Of a DNA stretch of 64,000 bases, positions 51,865-64,000 are shown one piece after another. A model generated the notes under the pieces. That model had not been told where the DNA came from, did no database searches, and saw only the letters and a program-made list of their open reading frames with translations. Source of the DNA: Heliopora coerulea (Eukaryota; Cnidaria; Anthozoa; Scleralcyonacea; Helioporidae). Both the position numbers and the translations under genes were made by a program. Numbering within the stretch: the first letter of the stretch is position 1; each line of letters begins with the position of its first letter. The stretch is taken from assembly GCA_030142905.1 (NCBI GenBank), contig JASJOG010000333.1, positions 155,001-219,000 on the forward strand. The letters run 5' to 3'.

Positions 51865-54800
51865 TCATGACGTAACGCGATGAATTACCTTGAATCCGCA
51901 AGACATTCTCCTGGAGTTGTATCCATCTCCTATTTGGAGCCGTGGACAAACGAAACAAATGGAAATCTTTGGTAAGAATATTTCTAAAATTTTCCCTGTT
52001 TGCAAGGGCGCTACAGAAGTGAATTTGGTAAGCTTTTTAAGTTGATATTTTTGGTATCTTAGTTTGCAGTAGCTGTTTACGTCCGCTGTCCGGCGCATTC
52101 ACTTCAGCACGTGATTTTGTCTCAAATATTGCAGTACTGGAGCGTCATGGACTAACCTTGAGGAAACGTCGATAGAGCTCAGATGGAATGATTACTTGTT
52201 CCCAGGTTATAATTCCCAGCATAAAATGACCTGTTTAATTCCATATAAATAGTGCACATGATGGGGCTGCAAGCGCAGTTCAATTAAACCAACGGATTTT
52301 ACCCTAAAACGCACCAAAAACATTTGATCCGTCTTATTGCTCCATCCGATTTATTGTATTGTAAGTCACGATGAGCTCATATGATTAGTTAATTTTGACA
52401 ACCCTCGTGGTGCTACCAGCGCGCCTGAACAATCCAACCAACCAGGGTGAAAGACCTCGACCCATCACTCATGAAGTATCACTTATCATCATAACAGCAA
52501 AGACTGCCGTTATTTATTGAATGGCAACTAATTCTGTCTTTTACTCCATATCGTTTTGAATTCATGTAACATAGAATGAACTCCACCTCACGCACACTCC
52601 GTTACTATTGATACCTCGCGATTACAAACAGGAGTCAGCTCCAGGCAAAAACTATTTAGTTTTACTATCAACAACTTTACTTCACATCTCTTCATAAAGT
52701 GGACAACTTGATAATTTCAATTGACTCATCATTGTTAGTTAAATGTGAAGTGGAGAAACATGAACTATTAAATTTAGCAATAAAACTTATTCTTGACCAA
52801 CAAAATATTGATGATGAATAACAAAGGGTTTGTAATCCGTAATTCTAATGTTATATGACGAAACTTTAATGGAAAATTCAGTCGCCTTTTATGCATTTAC
52901 ATACATTATTAGAGACGTTCTCTTGGGCGTAAAATCTACTAAGCCATGTTAGGTAACAGAAGTGCAAGATAGCCAGTTTTAAGCGACCAAATCTCTAACC
53001 CACAATCATCCAAACAATTTGAATTCCCTCTAGAAGGCGAATGCCCTTACATACAAGCGAATATCGAATAGCGATTATAGGATTTGTGTTTCCTTTAAAG
53101 GCTGGTTGTTCAGAGAAGGCGACTAACTTAATCCAGAAATCGTGAAATTTTGATGCTCTAATTTCTCAGATTGCATCCAGGGAACTGATTGGAATTATTT
53201 TAACAGATTAACTCTTAAGTAGAAAAGGTTTTTCCTCATGAAGTTAGCCGTAATATCTTTTTAAGAACTGCGGCCTGGGTTCAGTTGTTTCAAGCCCCAA
53301 ACGGCTTATCTGATTGATAAGATCCAGTGAGTGAACACTCTTATCGATGTTTTGACCTAAGGAACATAAGTGTTGCGAGGGAGACCCAGGGAAGACATGA
53401 GTCCCCCATTTCTTACTAGTATATTGAACTTTATTGAACCCGTTCAACAATTAGATTATTGCTTGGTACTCTGGACCTCGGCAACATTCGTTTTTACAAC
53501 CAAGGTTTCCTTGGTGCGGCATCAAACAGACACTCATTGCCATTCACCAGGTCATCCCAAACGATGTTACTTCGTGGTGAGCACCGAATCCGCAGACCAC
53601 CAGGCAAATCGTTTGTAGAAACGAGATAGCCACCACGTAATCAAAATATCGAAAAACACAATCTGTTAGGTTGTTTCTCACAGTTTTTTGTTGTTTTGCT
53701 GCCCCAATAAATTAACCCTAACAAAGCCACTGCTAAGCTACGTAAATTTCATTTAATGAACTGTGAGGTGATCATATCCACTGGACAAGACAATTCGAGG
53801 GCACAAGATTAAGGCTCGGTAGTTCTTAATATGGATACCGCCGAATGGGATTGTCCCTGGGATAATCTACCCAAACTTTGTACAACTGGCCCTTGGTAAG
53901 CACATTCCGGGAAACTACGGTTCCAGTTCATTGTCCTGTAAGCCACTTTTTCTTCATCCCTGTTAAAATGCCTCTTCCAGCTTCTCAAAATGCTCACTGT
54001 ACTGACCAGTTAATTTCTGTTGGTCTCCTCCCCATTGCTATACTATTCGGTCCTTCGATGGTCACTGTGTAACATATGGTCTTGGAATGAATCTTTAACA
54101 ACTGAAAACTTGTCTTTTCAAAATGCAGTCGTTTATCAAACGTAAGAAACAGAGAGAATTCGACCAATGATCAAACACATAGAAGAGCCTTTGGAAAACA
54201 AAGTGAAACTGAATTTTTTTAGTTGCTGTTTATAGTATTTGATTGAAGGGTAAAACGTTCTCTCTAGTGTTTATTATACTTACTGAAACAAACCAATATT
54301 TTTGGAAAAAATTGACATAAAATGGCCTAGCCAGGTTCGAAAATGCCACGTGATTTTCTGTTGGTCCAATTTCAACCACCTCTTTCTTTTGGGTTTGTCT
54401 TGTTCACTGTAACATGCGCATGAGTGTTGCACCCACGGGGGCAAGAAGGGGTAGCTACCTCTGTGCCCTTTCCCTAAGAGGACCCACGGAGTCAGCCATG
54501 TTCCCCCTCCAATTAAGCCTTTCACGATTGTGCTCGGTAAATTTTTGAGCAACAATTGGCGTTTGAAAAAACGTTCTGAAGTTCTAGCAACCTCGAGTAA
54601 ATTTTGTCTTTCTGAGCAACTTTTGAACAAGTTATTGGCTTACAGCATCATATCAAGCAGAGAAAAGTGAACAATTTGATAGAAAACCTAAATTTTCGTG
54701 AATTTACTGATGTTTATCAATGTTTTGAACAAATAACTTGTTACTTGATAACGTTTCGCAGGCCTATTGCAATCCTCATCTAATATTTTAATGGGTAATC

Positions 54801-55340
54801 AGATAAAATTAGTCACAAGTTTTTAAAAAAAGGTTCCTTATACCATTATTTTCTTGTCATGAATTAAAATGGATGGTGATTTGCCGAACAGAAGAAGGCG
54901 CCTTTATTATTTACATTTCTTATGACATCTGGTTTGTATAGAGCCTTACAACTAGATCTTGTACAACAGAAAATTTTGTTCCGTTAAGAATTTCCTTAAA
55001 ATACGCCCATATTTGCGAACAACTTTTTAAACCTTGAAGTTTCGAGTTATTTTCTTAACTGATATTAAGCAGTTACTGGATGAGGCTGAGGAAGATGTGA
55101 AGAATTATCCAAGCTTAGGTCAATTTTATCAACATTGAACGAGGTCTGTTTAGCAACTTTTTAGCATTCAAGGGAGCAGGTTATACGCATTTTACGAGCA
55201 CAATCGGGATAGGCTTATTCGTCCGACCATTTAATTAGTATCTTGTTGGGTATGTTATATAATATTGAAAAATAATGAACTCCAGAGTCAGTTTTTTTTT
55301 CTTATTATAATTTGGACCTCAGTTTCCTTGAGCAATTTTT
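51865..55340. other. Stretch without a recognised gene
   Basis: Several 60-116-codon frames (for example 53370-53618 plus, 54280-54630 minus) lack recognisable domains and convincing splice context. Confidence 0.4.
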
Positions 55341-55351
55341 TTTTGGTTTAT

Positions 55352-55451
55352 TTAACACTTTCCCGGAGGGAGTCCTCACTTGGCGAGCAAAACCGTCTGA
55401 CGCTAGCCAGAGTAAAATGGTAAAAAACTTGTCACGCTAGGAAAGAGTTAA
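55352..55451. repeat. TTAA-bordered miniature hairpin element, copy B
   Basis: TTAACACTTTCCCGGAGGGA at the left and GCTAGGAAAGAGTTAA at the right are imperfect inverted repeats. Same family as 25520-25622 and 56240-56303. Confidence 0.65.
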
Positions 55452-56239
55452 TGTACAAAGTATTATGCATAATTTATGTTTCACATATTAAGACGAAAAT
55501 ACTAATTGTAATAGTGTCAGATCTGAAGGGAATTTACAGAATGAAGAGGGTACAATAACGCTCTGAAGTGGAAGAATCGGTTAAATCAAAACGCGTGAAA
55601 CCAGGCTAAAGTATTTAGGATCTATGGACATAGACATATACCTTAAAGAAAAGATGGATTCAGTGACAGAAATACATAAGTAGTTCTTCCTGTATAAAAG
55701 TTATTTCAATTTTTTTTTCTTCAAAGTCCATCCTCAAGGACGGACTCGAAGCTAGGTAAGGTAAACGATACTTCTCGGCAAATCTTTTTGAGGCCAAGTG
55801 CACTCGTCATGCTCCAGTCTTGACGTCCCTAAAGAATGATACTTTCGGAGCAGCGGTAGTGCTGGCTTCTCCGCAGGCGCTCGCGACGTCCAATGGGAAG
55901 GTTATAATTTTGAAAGAGTTTTTGAGATCTATTATGAATTTTGCTCACATCGAAACAGACGTAGAGCCTTACTAATGGGAATGTTTTGCAATTTTCGACA
56001 CTGAATTTGAAGAATTTATCGTAGCTCTTTGAGAAAAATTGAATATTTCATCAGAAATTTGGTGACGTTAATTTACTGGCGTGGGAAGCAAGGACTAAAG
56101 TGTGCTCCTCGAAAAATAAAAAATGGTGGCTAAGATATCGTTCATTTCCTCAAAGGCCTTTGCAACTTAAGAGAACATAAGCATTTGCACTCAATTTTTT
56201 CCAAATAAACTGTGCTTTATATCCTGGTATCTTAATTAT

Positions 56240-56303
56240 TTAACTCTTTCCTGGCGGGAGCTCCCCCAGTAACAGAAGTCTTATCCCGCCGAGAAAGGGT
56301 TAA
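56240..56303. repeat. TTAA-bordered miniature hairpin element, copy C
   Basis: TTAACTCTTTCCTGGCGGGA and CCCGCCGAGAAAGGGTTAA are good inverted ends of a 64-bp element. Three copies in one window suggest a numerous family in this genome. Confidence 0.7.
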
Positions 56304-56309
56304 ATATTT

Positions 56310-58265
56310 ACTTTTCAACAGGGGTGGCGCCAGCAATTCCTGGACATAGGGACTAACGTCTTCGACAAAGGGGCTAAACCAGACAGACTTAGACCACACC
56401 TTTTTGATAATTCCCTTAATTGAACGGTGAAAACATGTTATTTTTAGTAAGAATAATAGGTACAGCTGACTATAAAAACTTAATCTATGGATTTGACATG
56501 AAAAGAGGAGTCTATTACCTTTCTTGCCTAAATCAATAACAAGTACTTATGGTTTGAAAAATACATTTGTTATCATCAGTGAGACCTTTGCGACAAATTG
56601 TTGGTTTTTCCCCGACAGGATAGCTAAAGTTCTCCAACGCAAGATCTGTAGCCTTTCTACCCACTCTAACACTACCCCTGCTTTTTAACCTGCCTGGGAG
56701 TCAATTTAACGCAGCGAAGAGTTGTCATTTCCTGAAGACTCCACAGTCGATTCGGGTGAAGTTCGTGTCTATTAAAATCTAATAAATTTAATCATTATAT
56801 GGGCTGATTTTCATTGCCCTGATTGCTATAGAGTCCTTCCAAGACATGATTAAAATAATAAAAGGAAAAATTCTTATTTTGTTTGTAAAAGTCCTAAATA
56901 TCGCCTCTCCGTACATTTCGATACCTCTCACACCTCTGAATATTATGGCGCGTGCAGAGGTCGGTCGCCATGCGGTTTTATAGTTTCTGATAGGCCCTCG
57001 ACTATGTATTTACAAAGCCCCAGGACAATTCGCGGGGGTTTAGTAGATAAAGCAGGTGGAGATCTGAGTGGGGCGTGGAGAGGAAATTTTTTGCCATTCA
57101 TTTTGCATCCCCAAAAATCATGATGGAAGTCCAATATTTAAATATTTCTATGGCTTCTTTTTCAGAACCAATCGTAATCACTCGAGAGTACTTTTAGTGT
57201 TGACCTCCCAATGTAAATATCTCAAGTATCGGTCTTGAGAAAGGCCAAGTGCTTGAGATTGTTGAAATATTTGCTAATATATGTTGACCTGTTTTGAAAT
57301 CGGAAAAAGTAGGCTTTTAAATACTCTTTTAATATCAGTACACAGAACTTTATCCTTCTTTTCGTCTGAACATGTTTCAAGTAAGCGGTTGAATACAACG
57401 CCACAATGTAAAGACTTCCATGATATAAATGACTGAACAAAAGAGTTCCGTTCGAGCGTAATAGCCACAACACATTAACGAGAATAATACAGCTGAGAAT
57501 GTTCCACCAATCGCATTTTCTGCCATGCCCTCAAAATAGCACCCTCGCCATAGTCACTCTTCGTCGGAAAATTATTTGACAAAGTCTGGTTTACTTTTTT
57601 TAAGAAGAATTCCGTGTGTTACACTTCTCTTTGAGAGCAGGTAGGGATAGCGACCTCGCACTTAGGGTACCATGTTCATTTAAAATGCAAAAAAAGCTGA
57701 AAAATATGAATTTTTTAGCTACAACAACAATTTTCAAAAGCTTAGGAGATTGGCAAAGAAGAGCGTGGACATTTTCGAATTTGCGGAAACAGTTGAAATA
57801 TTTGGAGTTTCCGACCGTTAATTACCGAGGACGTCAAGTCGAAGCAAAGTCCTCGGTTAAGTAAACTTTTGGGTATGTTGAACTAAGAGAGGTGTTTGGG
57901 TGACATGGAGATGAAAATTGTTTTTCGGCAATAATTTAGATTCATCAAAGCAGAATGATAATGAAGAAGCATAAAACCTCTCTTTACTTTTCTGGGAGAA
58001 AATAAAACAAAAAAACATGAAACAAAAAACTCACAATTATGTCTTTATCCGGAAAAAGCTGTTAGAAAATTTTTGCAAGATCCGCCTGGAAAGCAGAAAA
58101 ATCAACTCCTCTGGCCTCATTCTCTTTTGGACGTAAAACTGTTGAGAACTGCTGTGTAAAAGCATGAACACTTCCCAGTAAATACCACTTGCTTTCTTTA
58201 GACCTTCCAAAGACAAGTAATTCAATATTAATACTTGTACTTCTAACAGTAACTTTTCATGTTGG
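56310..58265. other. Stretch without a recognised gene
   Basis: AT-rich; short frames only, none with a recognisable domain. Confidence 0.45.
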
Positions 58266-58329
58266 TTCAACACTTATTCATCATGTTCTTAATACGAACG
58301 TTCTCAAGCTGTTCTCTCAGAAAAACTTT

Positions 58330-58409
58330 CTGAGTTCCTGACCGGCATCAAACCCGTAATCTTCTGATCGCCGGTGAGACGCTCGAACCATTGAGCTAAA
58401 AAAACTCAG
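58330..58409 (-). ncRNA. tRNA-like module, left arm of foldback 2
   Basis: Read on the minus strand: A-box-like TAGCTCAATGGTTCGAGCG and a B-box-like GGGTTTGATGC. Same family as foldback 1. Confidence 0.55.
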
Positions 58410-58536
58410 ATGGTGAGCGAAGGTTAAATTTGTGTACTGGTTCGTATAGATGGTAGACATATGCACTGCCTGTCTGCTAGTCTCGATATGTCGTCTATTT
58501 TTATGTTAATCAATTATGGATATGTCTTCTATTTAA

Positions 58537-58612
58537 CCTTTGAGACGCTCTATGGTTAGAGCGTCTCAAAGGCGATCAGAAGGTTACGGGTTCGATTCCC
58601 GTCAGGGACTCA
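58537..58612 (+). ncRNA. tRNA-like module, right arm of foldback 2, with the D-arm replaced by a hairpin
   Basis: B-box GGGTTCGATTCC (58588-58599) is perfect. The A-box half is replaced by a perfect 16-bp hairpin: CCTTTGAGACGCTCTA at 58537-58552, loop TGGT, and its complement at 58557-58572. The right stem is the normal tRNA-like sequence, so the left stem is a templated inverted copy. Confidence 0.6.
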
Positions 58613-58704
58613 GAAAGTATTTCTGAGAGAACAGCTTGAGAGCGTGTGTATTAAGAACATAATTACCAAGCTACCACAAACACATCACTTATTCATCATG
58701 TTGG

Positions 58705-61700
58705 AGACGCACTAGTTGGCACAGTTGTAGTTCATATATCTCTTAGCTCACTGGGACCGCATTTCAATTCCGGCTTCGTGCAGTTTCCTCATCAAAATTA
58801 CGTTAGTCAGGTGAAAGTAGAGTGTTGTCCATTTTGAATCTGCCAAGCAGCGCGGGTTTTCTCCTGGTACTCCAGTTTCATAGCCTCCTGTTGTAACACT
58901 TGACCCATGAGGGGTGGCCCTAACTTGACCACTAGCAAGGACAGCTTTGTCAGTTTATAGGATTATTCGGTACAAATATAAACTTTACATACTCACTCAA
59001 AATTTCATAAGGGTTTAATCATGACAGTGAAAACAAAACAGTTCACAACAGGAACAGAAAGAGACAGATATCTTAAGTACTTTCATAAACTGAAATTTCT
59101 AATCACCCATGCCCGTTAGTCCGTGCTAGTGATGATCACACGAACGTGAACGTATCTTCGGTTGAACTCTGCCGAAACCTTTAATCCCCGCTCACCAGCA
59201 TGATGAAAGCACAAGCGCAACGCACAAGCAAAATTTACGAGTGTTCTGGCGTAAATGAAAAAAAAACACAAGCGAGAGATAAAAGAACTTCTGTTTTCTA
59301 TTTTGTATTGTTACTATACTTGCATAAAAGTGGATATGTTTATACCGTGTGTTGGTGATAATATCGATGTCTCTCAGGAATACCTACTCCGTCCTATCGC
59401 CTTTTTTGAAATTGTGGCTGCGCTTACTTAACATCGTGTGACCAGACTTTAGATCAATATCAGGATATCCTAAGTGCGTCATCAAACCTCTCATCCCTGC
59501 GGTTTTCTGCCGCCCTCGGACATGAGCCGGGAATAAATTATTCAATGACACGAAAATCATCGTCCACACAGTAATAATTGTAATGTGTGAATTACTAGAA
59601 ACTATTTTCTCTTTAAGTTTTCTCATAACTATGTTTTCACCGTCGTAATCAGAACGTACTCCAACACATGTTGTAACGTGAAACAGTCACACTGTCGCAC
59701 GACTAAAAAGACATTCCAAAACATCCAGTAATGCCCCGCAAACAATTCTCGCAACTCCGAATTTTTGGGGTGGAAGACCATCAATGTGTCTACGATATTA
59801 TATTATGAGAAATTTCGTGACAGGAAACCGGGTGAAAAAATAACTGTTCGATAAAAATACAAAGACCTTTGTGTAATCACTTAATTTTTGACATAATAAG
59901 AAACAGCATGGCAAAATATCAATTCCCTCAATCAAACTACTCAAAGTATAAGAAGCAATTATAAAATTTACTCAAACATCATTCCAAACATGAAATTAAA
60001 AAATTTTGCTCTGTCATTCATCACTTTATCCTCGCCCTCTCTCTCTCTGTCGCCTGCATAAACGTCACACAGCAGATCATCTCTATAAAACAAATGTCTA
60101 AGTCTCCATATTTTGGTATATTTTGCGTTCTTGCGAATCTGAGCTGTTTCTGTTTGTACGCAAATAAGTTCAGTCATAATATTTAAATATTCATGTCCTT
60201 TCATATCAATATAAACTAAACAAAGCTACGTAATTGTAAGGATTTGACTTTCGTGAATCTTCCCTATTTTTTCTTGATAAACAAAATTCTCCACTTTTGA
60301 AAGCTCTCTTAAAAAGTTCGAGTGGATTGACATTCCACTTTCTTTCTTGTGAATTATACACAAATTCTTTAACGATGTTTACTTCGGAAATGCCTGCATT
60401 CAAAGCATGGAGTCAAAATAATAACCAGGCTTTCCTGCATCATCAGGCAATGGTGTCGTCTTTAGACAATGTAATACATCACAAGATGAGAGTGAGTGTA
60501 ATACATCTCAAGATGTATACGGATAATGTATGACATTTAATATGTTTAACACTATGTGAATTTGTATATGGAATATGTATAACATTTAATATTTCTTAAT
60601 ATTTTTCCAGTACACAGTGAAAACTTGGACTAATTGTAGTTTTCCGTCATTCTGCCACTGGGCTATTAGAAGCGATGTTGTTTCCCTAGCGAATATTACT
60701 GATAGATGAGTTATATAGCAGTCCTTAAATACTTTCCAGTACGAATTTTAAAATGTATCTTCGCTGCATCTTCGGTGTGACCAGTCAGAAGTTTTTCTTC
60801 TCCACCCATTCCTAATCTCTGCTTTCAAAATGTTCTTCACGCTGCATGCAGGGGAGTAAATTCATGTAAAAAAGGCTGGGGGCATATTTCTTAAAAACAA
60901 GACCGTTTCTCCAAGAGTCAACTGCGATGACGCGGGGAAGACAATCACACAGACGTAGCTTGGAGCTAGCTGATATGTAATTACTGACGAAGTAACCAAC
61001 AGAAAACAAGGCTGGGGAAAATATAATATTTGAACGAATATATAAGAATATTGCATTAGATACTCTCAAGTTCCTTCGAAATTCTCAATTTCAAAAGTAG
61101 GAGGGATGACAACAAGAATTATCCACCCTTGTCAAAAGGTTGGGGGGATACATCCCCTTCACTTCCCCCATGATTTACTGCACTTGCTGCGGGATATTTG
61201 CATGCATGTAGAGATTGACGATTTTAGTGATATTCCTCCAAAAACCATAATGGACGGTAATGTACACTTTTTCTAAATTTTTCAGTTTATTGTAAAAGAA
61301 AAGCTTCAACATGAAAAACAAGAATCCAATGTTTAATTTTTAACTTAAATTGACAGTGGTGCCTACACGAAGAGACAAATTTTGGCACCGAAGAGCTGGC
61401 TAACAGACCTCAAGATATAAAAAAAGAAAAAGAAAAATTTGGAAGCGGTTTGTATTCATTTCGAATTTGCTTAAATGTCGCATTGACAATGCACGAAAAG
61501 ATGCAATTTGTAGGGAGGTTGTACTAATGACCATAAGCAGATTATCGCTAAAGATCTAACTCGTGGATTTGCTGCAATTTATTCTTGTATACAATTTTTG
61601 AGCAGTCACGTCTCCGGTGCTTGAGAGGCAACATGGGCGATTTTTTCCTCTTACTTTGGTGACGTAAAAAGTTGAAAATCACCTATGCAATCGAAAATCA

Positions 61701-62690
61701 CGCCCGGAATCAGCGATACCCAATCTTGCGTCAAAACCACTAACCTGGCCTGACAACCTGCCATTTAACGAACAAATCGACTGGCATTGGTCCGTTAAAA
61801 CTCTGTTGACCGATTTCATTCATAAGAAAAACGACCCATCTGCAGGACGACTTGAAAGTTCCGACGTTCAACAGATTAAATAATTCACGTAATTCTTTTG
61901 TTTGTCAGTATTTTTCCTCCAACATGGGAGTAAATGGAAGTGGTCTAAATATTCAAACCAGGTTTTCACACAGGTGTACAAAAGGCGTCACAACATGGTA
62001 AAAACGTCAGTGACCAGGTCGACTTTGTCTCGTAAATCATTTTTCTTTTTGCCACGTTGTGACTTCGCTTAGACAACAAAACGAAATCTGTTTGTTAATT
62101 ATATATTCCAAAGGATACATTGAAATTTCCCTGGGCTGTTTTATCATAACGACATTTGTAATCAATTTCCCATTTTGTTTTGCTGAACTAAATTTTAGTA
62201 AAAAGTCCAAGAAACCCAATTGTTTCCACTAATCATAAGTTGGTCAGGATGCATGCAAAAGTAAGTAGCTTGTCTCTCACTTCCTCCTTAATCTACTATT
62301 GCAATTTATCGGTTCAGGAAATGGGAACGGGTGTATCACCCTCGACAATAGCCAATAGAAAAATTAATTCTTACCCAACCTATCAAGGTATCAATCAGGA
62401 AAATGGAATGTGTCATGCCATTGGTCAACCTGGAGTTAATAAGCCCACGTAATTGTAAAATATTAAAAGGAAACTAGTGTGAGAAATTTATTGGCACATG
62501 AGAGATTGCAAGTTTCGATTACGTTCGACGGAAGTATCATTTCATTTCATCAGATTTTATTGGCACTGAGGTAAGATACTTAAATCATAGTTGCCATCTA
62601 GTTAAGGATTACCAGGACGTTATAACTCGTAATCTCCGTCTCGAGGAAATTTGAACACGCTTTGTATATGGCTGATTGAATATTTAAGGT
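58705..62690. other. Stretch without a recognised gene
   Basis: Short frames on both strands (for example 59384-59626 minus, 60297-60533 plus, 62240-62452 plus) have no recognisable domain. No RNA gene was seen. Confidence 0.4.
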
Positions 62691-62693
62691 TAC

Positions 62694-62758
62694 TTAACGC
62701 GACCCAGAGCAGTGCTATAAATCTAGAAATTTACAAGCAACATCATTGGTCGCGTTAA
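62694..62758. repeat. 65-bp TTAA hairpin element with perfect 11-bp ends
   Basis: TTAACGCGACC at 62694-62704 is the exact reverse complement of 62748-62758, with 43 bp between. The TTAA ends recall the other miniature TTAA elements, but the inner sequence differs (CGCGACC ends). Confidence 0.65.
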
Positions 62759-62764
62759 ATAAAG

Positions 62765-64000
62765 TTCTTACATTAAATCCGGCACAGGAGTGTTTCTAGT
62801 GGGATTTACATTCCAGTCTTAAGTCGAGACTAACCAGTATTATGTCTGAATTGTAGTACCATGCTAGATGTTTACAAATCCGTGATATTAGTGATATAAA
62901 TACTGGAATAAAACACTAAAAAACCCCGATTTTGTTGGATAATCTTACCACTTCAAGTGAGACAGAAAATCGAGATACCTATCTGGTTAGTGCGTTTAGA
63001 AATTTCAAGTTAGACATACACTTATCTTATTCAATAAATTCTGATTCCTCTTGTGAAGTGGCTTGTTTTCATTGACGCAATTAGGCGCATGTGATCTTTA
63101 CGAATAAGTTCTGAATAGACAAGAGAATTGACTGAAAGAAAAATTGGTTTTCATTTTCAGTTAATTACTTGTCAGTGGAACACTAAGGTTTAACAAGTAA
63201 AATGATATTTCATGAGATTCTGAAGTATTCATGATTTGCGAGGCAGATTTCAAACATTTAGCATTCCTTTAATCAGTTTAATTATCCATCGTATATACTT
63301 TGTTATCATATACGATTGTGTTGTATACGAGATAATGACAGAAGTCTCCAGGAGGTATTGCTACTTTGGTGAGCCATACTTTTTTATCACATACTTCTTT
63401 ATTAAACACACTGCATGGCCAACTGCGTAGCCGTCTAACTGTCGGTAAAACCCCAAGGCCGGATGGTCGGTTCTGAATTCCCGTATCGCACTCGTGGCAA
63501 TTACTAATACACCTGCACAACACAAATGTACACTCCACGATTTACTCTGAAACTAAAAACTCATACTCATTCACTCAACTCTACATGGCATACCACTAGT
63601 GTAGCCATGTCACGCTCACTATGGCCTACGGCTAAAAGCGCGTTCCATCATTAACAGTTTCACTCCCAATACTACATAACTGTAACACCAGTGTGATTCC
63701 AATTACCTGTTCTAAAACCAAAAAAACAAGCAGGGGTTGTGCTCGAAATAGTTAATCACATAAGTCTGGATGAACAATCGTATGCCTTGTCTGCTCAAGT
63801 GATACAAACGAAAGTACAAACACAAGACTAAACAGCCTTTGTTTCGCTTTTGTGTTGCTTTCATGGTTGCGTAGGTTATGGCATTCATACCTTGTGCTTG
63901 TGCTTATATTTGCTTTATTTGTTCCCTCAGGAATACTTAGATTGTCATATCTTTTGTTTTGACCGCATGAATGACTTCATTTTAGATCACATAGGTATAC
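62765..64000. other. Non-coding stretch to the window end
   Basis: AT-rich sequence without a supported exon or repeat. Confidence 0.45.

Larger units (their letters stand above)
58288..58685. mobile_element. Foldback element 2: inverted tRNA-like modules with a perfect 17-bp target duplication
   Basis: CACTTATTCATCATGTT occurs at 58271-58287 and again at 58686-58702, exactly flanking a 398-bp unit. The unit has a minus-orientation tRNA-like arm (58288-58420) and a plus-orientation arm (about 58537-58660). The two arms share TTCTGAGAGAACAGCTTGAG and GTATTAAGAACAT in opposite orientation. The right side ends with a tail (AATTACCAAGCTACCACAAA) absent from the left. A long target duplication points to insertion by a LINE-type reverse transcriptase, so the whole inverted dimer moved as one piece. 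Confidence 0.85.

Noticed and set aside
37349..58612. Functional tRNA genes at the six tRNA-like modules
   Set aside because: A- and B-boxes are recognisable, but acceptor and anticodon stems pair poorly, one B-box is lost and one D-arm is replaced by a hairpin; all lie inside foldback elements.
1..64000. CRISPR arrays, rRNA genes, operons or bacterial ribosome-binding sites
   Set aside because: None seen; the introns and transposon types show this is animal nuclear DNA.

Overview
This window looks like an AT-rich invertebrate nuclear genome, most likely a cnidarian and probably a stony coral. The grounds are introns with GT/AG borders, a gene with ankyrin, Roc-COR and Death domains (an architecture I associate with expanded cnidarian innate-immune gene sets), and a dense load of decayed mobile elements: Penelope-like, piggyBac, Tc1/mariner, Ty3/gypsy, tRNA-derived foldbacks and TTAA-flanked miniature elements. 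There is no sign of a bacterial, viral or organellar replicon. The assignment is inference; no species is claimed.

Layout. 0-11 kb: a Tc1/mariner relic, simple and tandem repeats, dispersed repeats and no convincing host gene. 11.0-14.7 kb (minus): a decayed copy of a long uncharacterised protein family that is very abundant in marine invertebrate genomes. 17.55-24.16 kb: first copy of a segmental duplication carrying a five-to-six-exon ankyrin/Roc-COR/Cys-rich/Death gene. 27.9-29.2 kb: MITE-like inverted repeats. 29.60-34.37 kb: a composite Penelope-like insertion bounded by a 14-bp target duplication. Between its pieces lies a MADF-domain exon, itself interrupted at its fourth codon by a TTAA-flanked, internally deleted piggyBac. 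37.3-37.8 kb: a foldback made of two inverted tRNA-like modules. 38.8-39.67 kb: the 5' half of a second piggyBac, cut off where the second copy of the segmental duplication begins. 39.67-46.9 kb: second, direct copy of the ankyrin/Roc-COR/Death gene. 47.4-49.3 kb: another tRNA-like foldback, a small hairpin MITE and a Ty3/gypsy integrase fragment. 49.3-64 kb: gene-poor, with telomere-like sequence, short TTAA hairpin elements and a third tRNA-like foldback with a perfect 17-bp target duplication.

How the pieces relate. The two ankyrin/Roc-COR/Death copies share exon structure, and every intron is in phase 1, so each internal exon can be skipped, duplicated or shuffled without changing frame. 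Both are broken, but in different places. Copy 1 has lost the middle of the GTPase domain, with a frameshift. Copy 2 keeps nearly the whole Roc domain but has stops in exons 1, 2 and 3, a 1-nt frame change between Roc and COR, and a lost splice acceptor. The rest of the window is mostly transposon-derived. Coding calls rest on reading translated sequence and recognising motifs; no database search was possible.
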